Shown: positions 17,691-29,941 of the stretch, piece after piece
Position numbering within the stretch: the first letter of the stretch is position 1
Layout of the letters: every line of letters starts with the position of its first letter
NCBI RefSeq assembly: GCF_027887165.1
Contig: NC_077235.1
Span: forward strand, 4,615,818 to 4,679,817
Length of the DNA stretch: 64,000 nt
Origin: Monodelphis domestica
Taxonomy: Eukaryota; Chordata; Mammalia; Didelphimorphia; Didelphidae
Reading direction: 5' to 3'
Position numbers and translations under genes: made by a program
The notes under the pieces: generated by a model
Database searches by the model: none
The model's input: only the letters and a program-made list of their open reading frames with translations
What the model was told of the DNA's origin: nothing

Positions 17691-18125
17691 GGCGGCCTCA
17701 TCTCAATTGGGCCATCCGCAGCGCCGATGGGGCCAGGGCCCGGCCCTCACCCAAGCCTACGTGTCCAAGGAGTGAGGGAAGAGGAGACGTGGGGCAGGGG
17801 CGGCCCGAAGGCTGGAGAGGCGGGGTCGAGGAAGCAGAAGGGGCGGGTTCCCGAAGGCGGAAGGGGCGGGGCCCCGACCGGCGATTCCCGGCCCCGCAAC
17901 CTCTGGGGTTTAAGCGCTCCGCTCCCTCCGGAATGAATCCCCTCTCCCTCCCCCATCTCCGGGACCCCAAACACACTGTAAGCCGAACCCCGGGGTCCCC
18001 TAGCCCCCTTCCCGCGGAGAGGACCACCGAGATGTGCCGGCATTTCCTGAGGTGAGAGGCACTTGTGGTGCTGCCACTCTAGGAAGCCTCGGAGGTCTGG
18101 CGTCTCTGTGCTCCGCTGGAAGCTT
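17560..18125 (-). promoter_or_regulatory. CpG island with probable first exon of gene 2
   Basis: This CpG-dense stretch contains several GGGGCGGG Sp1-type boxes (17800-17880). The minus strand at 18073-18106 carries the shared module (GAGACGCCAGACCTCCGAGG, then TTCCTAGAGTGGC). A run of 20 C on the plus strand (18219-18238) lies about 115 bases upstream of it. A possible minus-strand donor is CTTGG|GTGAGG near 17745. The plus strand has a donor-like site (CCTGAG|GTGAGA near 18050), so transcription in both directions is possible. Part of its flank (17240-17690) is L2-derived. Confidence 0.62.
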
Positions 18126-18714
18126 CTCATTGGCCTGGAGGGCGTGATGAACTCCAGATTTTTGCAAGATGCGATGCACAGATGGGAAAATGGGAATTTG
18201 TTTTGTTACCAGGGCTGACCCCCCCCCCCCCCCCCCCCGTGAAAGTGAGCAAATCATCCACAATGAAAGAAATAGAAAAATGAATGAATAAAAGAGGGGC
18301 GGTAAGCAGAGGCGACCGAGAAGCTAGAAAGGGAAGTGCAGACTTTGTCCACCCAACTATGGAAGCCTAGAGCTTGGGATCTCGGCAGCTTGCGGTCCAC
18401 AGTTAGAGAGCATTTTACACTTGAATAGCGCTCAGGGCATGTGCCTTCTGGCGCGCATCCCCTCAGGGCCAGGCGGGTCCCCTAGTGGTCCACTAACCAC
18501 TCTGCATCCTTGAGAGCAGAGAAAGGATGCACTGTGATCAGTTCCCAAAGGTTACATGACTTAGCTAATAAGAGTCACTCTGAACAGGTACTGCCTGAAG
18601 TAGGCACGGGGAGGTGCAAATAAACCCCCATAATTCATTTGGGATTAAGTGGCGGCCACACTCCAGCCAGACCTTTATTTCGCCCAGGCCAGAAGAGACA
18701 GTTTTAATTCTCTA

Positions 18715-18862
18715 AAGAAAACTCTTTTCCAAAGCCCTTTACAAAGTGTGTATTGGTCCTAGGGCAGAAAAGTGGTAAAGGCTTGGCAATGGGGGTGAAG
18801 GGACAGAGGCCAAATTTGAATCTAGGACCTCCTACTCAACCCACTGAGCCACCTAGCTGCCC
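18715..18862 (-). repeat. Marsupial tRNA-like SINE
   Basis: Ends in 'cactgagccacctagctgcc', the reverse complement of the SINE head, and carries 'ggacctcc'. Confidence 0.7.
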
Positions 18863-18939
18863 CCACAAACCTCTAATGCCATTAAACAAAAGGGGGAACC
18901 AGGTCACTGGGGGAAATCTTTGTAACAGGTTTCTGGGAT

Positions 18940-19470
18940 AAAAGTATAATTTCCAAGATATGTGAGAAACTGAGTCAGATATGTAAGACTGAGAAGCAAT
19001 CAATAGGTGAGTGATCCAAAAGTATGATCAGGGAAGTTTCAAATGAAGAAATTCAAACTGTCTCTACTCCCATTCCAAAGAGTCTAAACCAGCAGTAGTA
19101 AGAGAAATGCAAAGCTCAAAAGAGTTGAGCTCAATGGAAAATGACAACTGATCATGCCTGGCCCACAGTAGGCACTTAATGTATACTGATTTAGTGAAAC
19201 AGGGATACTAGTGCATGGCTGGTGGAGGTGAGCCATTCTGGAAAGTCATTTGGAATTCTGCCCAGAACGGCACCAAGCTGCTTAGTCCTTGGTCCAGTAA
19301 TACCACCTCCAGGCCTCAGCCCTAAAGAAATCAAAGAAGAGAAGGGTACGGATTCTTGTGTACTGAAGTATTTGTAGCTTCTCTTTTTGTGGTGGCAAAA
19401 AAAGGAGAAGCTACAAAGGTGTGCTCTCACTGGGGAACAATGGAAGACCATGGTGTCCTAAGAAATGATG
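18940..19470 (+). repeat. L1 ORF2 3' part
   Basis: 'agaaatgcaaagctcaaaag', 'ggtggaggtgagccattctg' and 'aataccacctccaggcctca' follow the conserved end of L1 ORF2 in order. Confidence 0.7.
19372..19416. repeat. Perfect 12-base hairpin
   Basis: TTGTAGCTTCTC and GAGAAGCTACAA face each other across a 21-base loop that itself has T and A runs. It lies inside an L1 fragment. Confidence 0.8.
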
Positions 19471-19989
19471 AAACCCATTCAGAAACTGCTAAGTGACAGT
19501 GGATAGAATGCTCTACTCAGTCTCAAACCGGCAAGCCACTTAACCTCATTTTGCCTTGGGGGTCCAGTGAGGCAGTAGGTGGAAAGAGCTCAGCCAGCCT
19601 TTAAGTACAATATCGAGTCCAGCTTTTCTTCGGTTGTCACTAGCTAGTGGTATTCAGAGGAACCTGGAGGAACCCACGCAGAGGGAAGTGAGAAGAGCTA
19701 AGAAAACAATTTATGCAGTAATGACTTCATAGAGAACAACAGCTTTGAAAGATCTTAGAAGTCTGGTCGATGGACAGAGTTTTGATCCCCCAAAAGCCCC
19801 AAAAGAATGAGAATAAAAGGTTTGCTGTCTCCTGACCGAGGGGCTGAATTTAGCATGCACCTGGGCCTACTGTGGGGACTCATTCTGCCAGATTATGTAG
19901 ATCTAGATCGAGATGTTTGTCAGTTTGCTCTACAAGGGGTAGAGGAGTAAAAACGGCTTTAAAACAGCCTAATTTGATGGTAATGAATC

Positions 19990-20460
19990 AAAAGCGAAGG
20001 GAACGTTCTCCTACTGGGGAACAGCTAAACAAATGGCGCTGTGCTAATGTAATGTGATCCGATTGTTCCCCTAGAAATGTGGAGATGGACAGTTTAAGAG
20101 GAAACTGGCAAGGCCTCTGGGAGCCAGCACAGTACAGAGTGCTCAGAACCAGAACAGTGTATCCAGTAACAGTTTCAAAAGCCTTTCGACCTGATCAGGG
20201 CAATGATAAACAGTTGCAGGGGACTGAAGATGAAACATGCCAGCCCCCTCCTGCCACAGGGACGATCGACTTCAGATGCTGAGGAGTCAGCCATTTTCAG
20301 TTTGGGCCCTCTTAGCGGTGTGTTGAGGGCTTTGTTAGCAGGGAGGGGCTTCCCCTTGGATTTGTTTAATGGGGCAGGGTGGAGGGACAGCGAGGGACAG
20401 ATTAGAAGAAGGGAAAACTTCAAAAGAACTCACACAAAACATCAAATCCACTTCATATTT
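19990..20460 (+). repeat. L1 ORF2 end and 3' UTR
   Basis: 'ggggaacagctaaacaaatg', 'gaaccagaacagtgtatcca' and 'agatgaaacatgccagcccc' follow the terminal L1 order and continue the fragment at 18.94 kb after an interruption. Confidence 0.6.
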
Positions 20461-20517
20461 CGAGGCTTAACTCTAGCTCCTATATCTGGGCAATGAGTTG
20501 TTTGCAGTTTTTCTTTG

Positions 20518-20705
20518 TTTGTTTAAACCCCTTACCTAACTCCATTAGAATTGATTGATTCCAAGTCAGAAGAGCAGTAAGGGCCAGGCAATTGGGGTGA
20601 AGTGATTTGCCCAAGGTCACATAGCTAGGAAGTGTCTAAGACTGCATTTGAACCCAGGACCTCCTGTTTTTAGGCCTGGTTTTCTATCCACTGAGTCACC
20701 TTGAT
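20518..20705 (-). repeat. Marsupial tRNA-like SINE
   Basis: 'tttaaaccccttaccta' through 'gaacccaggacctcctg' to 'tatccactgagtcaccttga' is the full reversed element. Confidence 0.85.
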
Positions 20706-21099
20706 GCCCTGTTTGTGCAATGAGTTTTAAGGGAGAGAGAAGAATTTTTTAGCAGGGGAAGAGAAGGGAAGGGAATATGAAGTGGGGCACACTTCTTACA
20801 GTAATGTACAGACGCCCCCAGAGGGGAGTCGCCTGGAACAAAGGGTTGGTGCAGTTTTTATAGAAATGCAGAGGGGCAGTTCTGAGCAAAGCATACAGAT
20901 GTGTCCCTATAGGGATTCTACAGACGCAGCAAACAATCAGTCACAGCAGTAGACTGCTTATACCTTTTGGCAGTTTCTCAGGATTCCAGTGTGTGTCAGT
21001 GGAGGCATATGTCCAGCCATAAATTTAACCCTGGGGTGGGCTCTGTCTGAGCCAGGGACCCTGCAGCTTCCAGAGGGACTGTGGGGTTTTGTTTACTCG

Positions 21100-21300
21100 A
21101 GGAAGCATTTATATAGAACCTACTATGTGCCAAAGAGGATCTCATTTGACCCTTCCAACAACTCTGAGAGATGAGTGCTATAATATTTTGAGCCTTATTC
21201 TACAAGTGACGAAACTAAGACTTGCCCAGGCCAGTAAGTGAGGCTGGATTGGACATCTGGACAGCTTGTGTTCTATTCACTTCACTGCAAAGAGGCACTG
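21100..21300 (-). repeat. MIR fragment upstream of gene 3 island
   Basis: Starts 'tatatagaacctactatgtg' and contains 'caacaactctgagagatgag', a reversed MIR-like order. Confidence 0.5.
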
Positions 21301-21689
21301 GGCTAGAAAACTAGGATGCTTGGCTCCTAACACTTCTTTTGGCTGTGGGCAACGCACATATCTTCCCCACCCACACATGCCTTAGTTTCCCTGCTTTTCA
21401 AATAAAACATTGATTATTTCTAAACCAGCCTTGGGCTCTAAGAGACTCTGAAAAGGCTAAGAGACCTTAGACCTGTCCCTTGACCTCCATGGCTTCTGTC
21501 GCATATGGTGTTGAGACTAGACAATCTTTATAATCACAATTCTCCTTTAAGAGTGTTCTGTGAACTAGGGGGGGTGACCTACATCTGGGTTCTTCCTCAC
21601 TCTGGACTTTGATTTCCCCTGGAGACCTTGGCTGGCGGGGCTGAATCTGCACTGAATCTGCCTGAGACCACTGGAGGGCGAGATTGAGC

Positions 21690-22270
21690 CGGGAGGGGGA
21701 CGGGGGAGGGGGGGGGCAGAGAGCGAGACGCCACGCGAGGGCCTCCCAGACGTCCTAGAACGGCACCGGAAATGGCCCGGCGAGAAGAGGTGGGGCTCCG
21801 GGCCGAGAAGGACGGACTTCCGGCGGTGCCATTTTGTGCTACCCGGTGCTCGGGTAAGTATGCTAGGGGGTTGGGGGTGGGCGGCGGGCTCTGGGACTCT
21901 CCTTTCTCCCCGCCCCCCTGCGTCGGTCCGTGCCGGGCAGGGCCAGCTGGCCCCTCCCCAAGCCAGTCCCCTCTCCTGCGACCCTCCCCAACAAGTGTAA
22001 GGATTAGGGCAGAGTGGAGGGGCCCTGGCATCCGAGGAAGGCCTTCTCGGCTCGAAGATCCCGTTTTCTTGGGGCAGACCTAGGGCAAGTGATTGTCCCT
22101 CCCGGGGCTCTCGTCCCTCGTCCGTAAGGGCCTGGATCTGAAGGCTTGCGCATTGGGAACCGGGCGGGGGGGACCGGGTGCAGTCTGGCCTGCCTCTGTG
22201 AGGGGAGAAGGGAGTCCCGCAATGGTTCGGGCCTCCGCACAGTTTGCACGCGGCCGGGGCGATAAGAGCC
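21690..22270 (+). promoter_or_regulatory. CpG island with probable first exon of gene 3
   Basis: The plus strand carries the shared module at 21725-21764 (GAGACGCCA...GGGCCTCC...TCCTAGAACGGC). It is followed by ETS-type sites (ACCGGAAATG, ACTTCCGG) and a YY1-like GCCATTTTG. A good donor (CTCGG|GTAAGT, boundary 21853/21854) closes the exon. A G-rich tract (21691-21719) sits directly upstream. The orientation and the donor position match the gene 1 island, so this is probably the promoter and untranslated first exon of gene 3, whose next recognised exon is 8 kb downstream. Confidence 0.72.
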
Positions 22271-23730
22271 TGCTGGTTCGGAATCCTTCCCCAGCTCCTT
22301 TGGAATATTTAAGGCTTGAGTTTGATGCTCAGGAAGATGTGGGGAAGACCTGTGAGTCTTGCGGGAAGGCGGGGACATTGGCGGGCTAGAGAGGATGGCT
22401 GCTGGCTTAGTGCTTTTCCTGGGCACGGCCACAGCAGGGTTTTGCTGTGACTTCTATGTTGTTCCTGACTGTTGGTAGTTCAGAATGGAGTTTCAGCCCT
22501 GGGGCTTCCCCTTGTGTCAATGGAGAGTGATGATGTCAGGAGCTACCTCACGGGATTGTCGTGAGGATGAAATGAAGTAATGTGTGTAAAGCACTCCGCA
22601 TCCCTTTCAGCAGTCTGGAGCTGGCCTTACTGTTAGCAGCCCTTTCTCCAGTATCTCCACACCACACACAGGATCTCCTCTGGTCTAGCCACCTCTACAG
22701 CCCCTGGAGGATGTCCCAGAGCCATAGAACCACAAAAAAGAGCCATCTAGTTCGAGCTGAGAGGGACCCCCCTCCCTCCCCCAGTCTAGCCTTAGGGCCC
22801 CTCAGAATCAGATTTTTAAAGGGATCCAATAAAATCCAGTAGTGTACAAAGGAAAACAATTACACTGAATCACAGTTATCAAAACGGCCCCCACCAAAAG
22901 TTCACAAAACCCAAGCAAAGAACCAATCTCTGGAAAGGGATCATCTAGTTTCCCAAGATAGCCTGTGCTGGGGAATGCTGATTGTTGTTAAAAGGGTTTC
23001 CCTTCTGTCCAGTAGAAATCTGTTTTCCTGTAACTATCACTCTTTCTTAATTGTTAGACCAGTTTGTCATCTGCACAACAGTATTGCAATCCAGTTATAA
23101 TGCTTTCTCTCCTCTTTTGCGGAATGCCTCTCAGGCTTCTGAACTGGCATTTAGCCACATAAGTATGAGGTGATGGGTGATGACTGACTTAAACTATATA
23201 AGGTCTAGGCAATTCTTGCTTTATATACATATTTGTATTATGTAAATTTGACTTTAGAAGTATGGGGAAAATCCACATTCCTAAAAAAACACCCATTTAA
23301 CTTTACCATACAGTACTGTGTTCTCCCTTTCCCTCCTTCCTTTTCCTCTCTTTTTCTCCTTTCCCTCTTTCTTCCTGTTCCTCAGCTAGATGCCTCACCC
23401 CTGCAAAAAAGCCTCCCCAAGTGAAAGTAGAAATTGACTCCCAGCCCTTTGCTCCCTCTACCCACCCAACCATGTGATCAGCCCCTTTTATCTGTTTTCC
23501 TTAGGTCCCTAAGGAACCTCCTGTCCTCTCCTTAATCTGTATGTCCAGTCCCTACTTGTGTTTGGATCAGGTGTTCCTCCTCCTCCTCTTGCTTCTTTGT
23601 CCTGGCCCCCATGGATCCTTGAACTATATACCAGCTCCCTCCCTCCATTGACCCCCCACAATACACCATTTCCAGCATTCTGTTTCTATAATTCATTTTG
23701 TCTCTAGGGTTTTCTGCTGCTGGTGGTAAC
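22271..23730. other. First intron of gene 3, nothing recognised
   Basis: A short MIR tail (22525-22620) and pyrimidine-rich sequence (23300-23480) are present. No exon was seen. Confidence 0.4.
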
Positions 23731-24590
23731 AGGGTTGAGAAGGTTCATTTAAAGTCATTACATATAGGTTAGAAAGCTGTGACCCCCTTCCGGCCTCCCT
23801 TCTCCATGTCCATGGTATAATAATTAAAATGGTTTGAGGTCATAAACTGTAGTGATTAAAATAGTGGAAGACTTAAATTGTAGTAGATATAAGAGTGGAT
23901 CAGTAAATTGTGTCCGCAGAAAATGTTTTCATTACAGTGTTTTGTTTTTAAATCAATGTATAAGGGGGTCGACAGGGAAAAATTCCCAATTATTCAATAT
24001 ACCCAAGTCAGCTGGGTTTTATAGAGATTTTAATTAATACAATGAGGAATTAAAGAAAGTGAGAGAGAATAAGAAAGGAATAAGTATGAAGGGCCTTAGC
24101 CGAAAGGTCTAGACCTGAGTCTTAAGAGAGAGATCAGTCAGTCTTTAATCATTCACCACAAGATCTGTCCAAGCAAGAATATAGACACCAGTTCAGTCAG
24201 CCATCCTTCTCCAGAGAGAGATTCTTCTGACTGTCCTCAAGAGACTGTCCCAAGAGCCTGTTTCCAGAGCTCTCTCCCAACAGCCTCCTTAGAGACTGTT
24301 CTCTAGAGACTTTTCTTTTTAGGAGATGGGTTTAAGTACTTTTCATTGTTCAGAAAAGAGTTTACAACTTTATCTTCCCCTAGGGCAGACTTAAGTAGGT
24401 GAAGTAGAGTTCTCACATTCCTGATCTAAGTAGAGTTCACTGCCCAAATGGGGAATGGTCTTAATCAAATCTTATGAAGTAGGGTCTGGGAATTTTTAAG
24501 GTTCACAATGGGCAAATTTGAATTATGTAAAAATAGCTTTAGGCAGAGGTCTGCTCAAGAGGCCACTTATGAGAAGTGAGAACTATCTTT
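23730..24590. repeat. Unclassified dispersed repeat, possibly a solo LTR
   Basis: An AT-rich block of distinctive wording ('aaatcaatgtataagggggt', 'ttaattaatacaatgagg', 'ggcagaggtctgctcaagag') that I recall as recurrent in marsupial DNA. No internal viral genes adjoin it. If it is an LTR, it is an old solo fossil. The family and exact ends cannot be fixed here. Confidence 0.3.
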
Positions 24591-25034
24591 AAGAGTGTGT
24601 GAAAATGGGTAAGTAAAAGCAGAGTCAGAAAGTACCCATTTGGGAGCTAGAAGACCTCATGTATAGCCCTAGTTCTTTCCTTGACTTAACATGTGACTTT
24701 GCAAGTCTTCTTTCTGGATCTTTTTTCCAGGTATACAACATGTATTTATTTCTATTTAAAATTTTAATTTTCAGGTAAACATTCATTTTTCTTGTCCCTC
24801 TTTCACGTTTCCCCATTTCACCCTGATTAGAAGTACAGCAGCCACCCATTGGACCTACATTACTCAATTTTTCATCTTTCTCATTTTGCAGACCCTCTGC
24901 TCCTATAGGCTCACCATATTGTTACCAGACTTGATCTCAACACCTGATCAGTCTAGCCCTTTGAAGCTAAGAACTCCCAAGCTCCGCTTTCCCAGTAGTC
25001 AGGGCCACAGGCATGCTTACTTTCCCCATTTTCT

Positions 25035-26165
25035 CCCATTTAAAAGAAAATATAATCAAAACTCTTGTATATGCAAAACAAATTCCTACATTGTCCGTGT
25101 CCAAAAATGTCTCATTTTTCAATTTTAAGTCAATCATCTCTGTTAGGAAGTGGGTAGCATAGATCATAGTTCCTCTGGAATCGGGATTAGTCATGACATC
25201 GATCATGGGGGGAGGACTTTCAACTTGTTTTGCTTGATCCCAGTGGGCTGAAGTTGAAGATGGGCAAATCTTGACTTGGTGTAAAGGAAAATGACCTAAT
25301 TTGAACTGTTTCAAAGCACAGTGAGCTGCCTTAAATGGCAGCAGATAAATTTACCCAACATTGAAGGCTGGCTGCCCACTTGGCTTGAGTACAAGTTGGA
25401 CTATATACCTCCTGAGAGTAGATCCCAGCTCTTTGATTGGACATAGCTCATTATGGAGCCACATTGGGTTTTCTACTTGCTCCCCTTCAGTCATGTTGCC
25501 TTGGCTCTTCTCAGAGATTTCTTTTTTGCTTCAGTTGCTTGAGTGGGTTGGGGAGGAGGCTTTTGTCATTGTTAACTTAGGAAGGATTTCACCACATTTA
25601 GCTCCACTACTCAAAGATCCTGACAAGTAATAATAATACTACATAACATTTCTATAATAGTGCCTGCTATGGCAGGCACTGTGCTAAGTGCTTTGCAATT
25701 ATTACCTCATTTGATCTTCACAACAGCCTTGGAAGGCAGGTGTTGTTATTATTCCCATTTTACAGCTTAGGAAACTGAGCAAACATGTCAGATGACTTCA
25801 CATAGCTAGTAAGTGCCTGAGGACAGATTTGATCTGGGGTCTTCTGACTCCAGGCACTATGCCCGTCTTAGCATTTTAAAATCCAATGATAGGCACATTT
25901 GCCAACTTCAATTAGCCATCTTCCGTGATTTTAGGAGAATCTTGTGTATAATTTGTGTTTTTCACATCACCTTTGTTTCCAGATCTAACCTCTTGCCTCC
26001 TTAGCAATGTTTGGCAATATGTTTAATATTCCACAATCACTGTTTTCCTGGTTTTGCCTACTTTACTTTGCATCAGTTCATATATGGCTTCCCAAGCAAC
26101 CCCAGATTCTTCACATTCGTTGTTCACAATAATATTCCATTCCCTGCACCAGTCATTAAGATCTT
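25035..26165 (-). repeat. L1 3' region, interrupted by MIR
   Basis: 'caaattcctacattgtccgt' and 'tttgcatcagttcatatatg' are reversed L1 3' UTR and ORF2-end wording. A reversed MIR (25630-25865, 'aagtgctttgcaattattac') lies within. Confidence 0.55.
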
Positions 26166-26941
26166 ATTATGTGATTTGTGGCCAGGAGGGCTGCCCCACG
26201 GGAGGTATGACACTCAGTTCTCATACACCTATATCAGATTGAATAATGATCAAGAAATCCAATGAGAAACTACAAGAAGTTTTTTGCTTGGGGTTTTTGT
26301 GTGTTTTCCCTGACTTTATTTTAGATTGAGAGAAGCCCTAGAGCTATTCTGAGAGAGGGAGCAGCAGGTGGGAAATAGGAGAGGGGGCCCTATCAGCAAA
26401 GCCTTTTGATGGCCCAGGCCAACAAATCTGCAGCCCACAGAGCTAGATAGGCATAGCCTGTGAGACTCAATTCTTGGAGGCAGAAAAAGCTAATAAAGAC
26501 CCAGGAGGGCCTGAAAGCCTTTGGATGGTGAGCAAGCTCCTGGGAGGGGACCTTGGAAGCCACAAGAAGTAGTAGAGACCAGAGCATTGGGTCATTGAGA
26601 ACAGAGCAGGGGTCAGAACAGGAAAACCAAGGTAGCCAGCTCTGTTGTGAGATGCTATAGAGGATTCTTTGAACCTTAAAGATCCAGGGTGGGGTGCCTA
26701 GCCCCAGAGCAAGACCCAGCAGAGCTACCACTCCCCTCAAAAGAGACAAAGACTGGCCCTGGCATAAAGCCTTCTCTCAGGAGCTAAAGATGGAGAGGTA
26801 AGTGATTAATAGAAAAAACTGAGCAGTATTTAAAAATCCTGTAAATTTAGAGATTCCCTGTAAGGAGAGAACTCCACAACAACTATAAGCAAACACTGAA
26901 GGAAAAAAATGGCCTTTCCACAAAGAATATATGAACATCGA

Positions 26942-27110
26942 GGGCAGCTAGTGACTCAGTGGCAAGAGGTCTTGGGTTCAAATTTGACCTCAGACACTTC
27001 CTAGCTATGTGACCCTGGGCAAGTCACTTAACTCCCATTGCCTAAACTTTATTTTTCTTTTGCCTTGGAACCAATACTTAGTATCAATTTTAAGATGAAC
27101 AGTTGGGGTT
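26942..27110 (+). repeat. Marsupial tRNA-like SINE
   Basis: 'gggcagctagtgactcagtg' through 'gcaagtcacttaactcccat' to 'ttgccttggaaccaatactt', a complete but diverged copy. Confidence 0.85.
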
Positions 27111-27986
27111 TAAAAAAATGACTAAAAGAAAAAGCAAGAGATAAAAAAAAATACTTGGAAGGAGAATAAAAAGTATTAGAGAAAATGGCAAACCTTGCTC
27201 AGGTAAGAGACCCTGAAAAGGGCCTGGTTACTCCAGTCATACATCCTGGCACTTGGAGGCAGACCAATGGGTCAAACAGACTTCTTTTAGTAAAGGGAAG
27301 GGGTTTCCTGGGGTCTCATGGGTTCCCCACTGAAGTGTAAAAACTGGCTATAGTGCCCTGGTCTGCCTGGACATTTCCTGCCCCCGCTGGTGGTGTGGCA
27401 ATGTAGAGTAACTCCCCCAAAGCAGAGTGAACAGAACCCAATAGCCACATTGTAAAGACAACAGTTTGAAAGGCACAGAACTCTGATTAATGAAGTGCCC
27501 AACCACTGTTCTAGAGGCCCCACGACATGCGTGCTCCTGACCTCACAGAGAGGCTCAGGTGGCATGATGAGAAATAGAGGGGGGGGTTTGACACAGCCCA
27601 TTAGGCCATTTGATTTGCTCAGCTATGCATGCTCCTCACAAAGGTTTCTGTTTTTCTTATTTTCCTGTGTGGGGGAGGGAAAGGTAATATATCGTCAATT
27701 GGGAAACATGATGATTTAAAAAAGCGATGAAAGATGATTTCAGAGAATTCTGGGTAGTATGAACCAACGCAGAGTGTAAGGTAAGCAGAAAGACAGTTTT
27801 TGTAAGGACGACATCCTTATTACCATCCTTTGTTTCCATCTTCATTTAGCTTTTCTGAGCCTCAGTTACTACTTCTGTAAATTGGAGATTATATACAATG
27901 AAATGCTTAGGAAATGGTGAGAAAGTGCCTTCTCCTTCCTTTCCTCCCTTCCTTCCCTCCCTCCCTCTCTTCTTTCTTCTTGTTAT

Positions 27987-28180
27987 GGGGCAGCTACATG
28001 ACTCAATAGGTAGAGAGCCAGGTCTAGAGATGGGAGGTCCTGGATTCAAATTTGGCTTCAGACACTTCCTGGCTGTGTGCCCTGGACAAGTCACTTAACT
28101 AGAGATAGAATCCTAGCTCTTTTGCCTTGGAACGAATACTTAGCATTGATTCTAAGATGGAAAGTAAGGGTTTTTTTAAG
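27987..28180 (+). repeat. Marsupial tRNA-like SINE
   Basis: 'gagagccaggtctagagatg' to 'ttgattctaagatggaaagt', with a poly-T-rich end. It lies in the gene 3 intron. Confidence 0.9.
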
Positions 28181-29620
28181 TAGAAGGAAGAGAGCTTATT
28201 GTGTCCTAGGTAAAAACAGTTCCCACACTCAGTCAGCTCACGTTCTAATGGAAGAGATAACATGCAAATAACTAGAAACACACATGGTGGACAAAGAGGA
28301 GATAGAGGGTCATTTTGAAATGATTGGGAAAAGCCCCTGAGAGAAGCTGGGTTTTGAGGGGGTTTTTTGTGGTGGTTGCTATTTTTTTTTATTCCAAACT
28401 GGAACACCAAAAACATATTTAATAGAGCAGAAACCCAAAAGAGGACTCTGTGTGAAACCATGGCTTTCCCTTCACACGAATTGATTTTGAAGAAAGTGCT
28501 TTCTAGATCTATGATTTAACACACCATATTTGGGAGGGGTGGTCCATGCTGACATTCTTCCCTGGGGAGTTTGGCCTAACTATCCAAGCAGGAAATATGG
28601 GGCAGATGGAGAATGCTTCTTCCCTAGACCAACAACCCCTCCCATACATGTATGCAAGGGCTGCTTGCCACCAAGCCTTCGGTTTTAAACTCTTAAACTA
28701 ATATTAGGCTGTTCTAATATTAATAATATCTAATATAAAAACTGCTCTAAAACTGGGCAAGCAGGCCCCACACTTCTTGGGCAGAGGCTGGATAAACAGC
28801 CAACTGGGCCCAGAATTGAATAGGAGGAGGAGTCTGGAAGTTCTGCAGTGCTTTTAATGGCCCCAAGTCTCTCCCTGAAAACAAATGCCTACCTTTTTAA
28901 CCCTAATATTTTTTCAGTTGTGCTCTGTAGCCCGAGTCCTGGAATACCAGTCTAAAGAATTCAAGTTGTCATTTATTGGAAGTGCAATGGAGAGGTGTGT
29001 GGTGGGCATGAGTATAGACTAATCCCTGACCAGCAAAGAAATTCTCAGGAGAAACAGCCTAAAAGATGACATCAGCGAGCTGTACAATGACAAAAGGAGG
29101 TAGGCTGGTTGAACAGTGAGTGAAGAATACTTGCTAGCTTGTGTGTGTTGTTAACAGATCTATAGGAGTTCCCCCAGCATGTTTGGTGAACTTGAGTCTT
29201 AAAGAATGAGAATAATCTCATTAGGCAGAGATGAGGAGGGAGTATGTTCTGGGCACGGTAGGATTGCAGGGCCAAATCCATTGAAGAGCCATGATGAGAA
29301 CTAGGGACAGTCCTTTGGATTATCAGGATTGTAGAGTACGTGATGGATTGATAAGTAGTAGTGTGAAATAAGGCTAGAGATGGGGTTTGTCCCAAATTGT
29401 GGAAGACCTCAAATGCCATGCTCAAAGCTTGTATTTTATCCTCAAGGAGATAGGGCACCTTTGCCCATTAGGCTTCATTTGGTAGCTACATGAAAGAGAT
29501 CAAAGAGGAGAGTGGAGGGAAGGAGACCCATTCACCTACTTGAGTTGTCCAGGCACAAGGTTGATAAGTGGCAGAATGAGGGCTAGGCTGCAGTTCTGTG
29601 AACTTTCTCTTGTCTCAGTG
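28180..29620 (-). repeat. L2 LINE fragments in the gene 3 intron
   Basis: 28180-28310 ('gctcacgttctaatggaag') and 29070-29620 ('gcagagatgaggagggagta', 'cttgtattttatcctcaagg') follow the reversed L2 tail and ORF2. No exon was recognised between them. Confidence 0.6.
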
Positions 29621-29865
29621 CAAATGACTGGCTTGTTTTCTTCTCCACTGAAGGGGCTTTGGTTTCCTGACCTGATGTGGTCTCCACTCTGGTTTGAGGG
29701 GAAATGCCTTATGTCCAGTGCCTGCAGAGACCTGAGGATGGAGAGTTCTAGCAATGGAGGCCCTGCCCAGGTGAAGGAGGGAGGGATGCCAGGACTCTTT
29801 GGTCAAGTCAGGCCTGTGCTCATTCATGATTCCTTTTCCTTTCCTCCTCCCTATGTACTTCCCAG

Positions 29866-29941
29866 GTTTTCAGCTTATGTCCAGATGGTGAGTGCAGAAC
29901 ACTGGATGATGGCAGCCACATCCCCAGCAGCCAAGTCCCAG
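29866..29941 (+). CDS. Start-codon exon of gene 3
   Basis: This exon lies between an acceptor (...tacttcccag, boundary 29865/29866) and a donor (TCCCAG|GTGAGC, boundary 29941/29942). An ATG at 29885 opens 19 codons (MVSAEHWMMAATSPAAKSQ) ending in phase 0. This is how the leader exon of KRAB zinc-finger genes usually ends (MA...PA..SQ before the KRAB-A box). A later pair of Met codons (WMMAA) could be the true start. A phase-0 end requires a following exon of length 1 modulo 3, such as the standard 127-base KRAB-A exon, before the KRAB-B exon at 32642. Confidence 0.6.
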
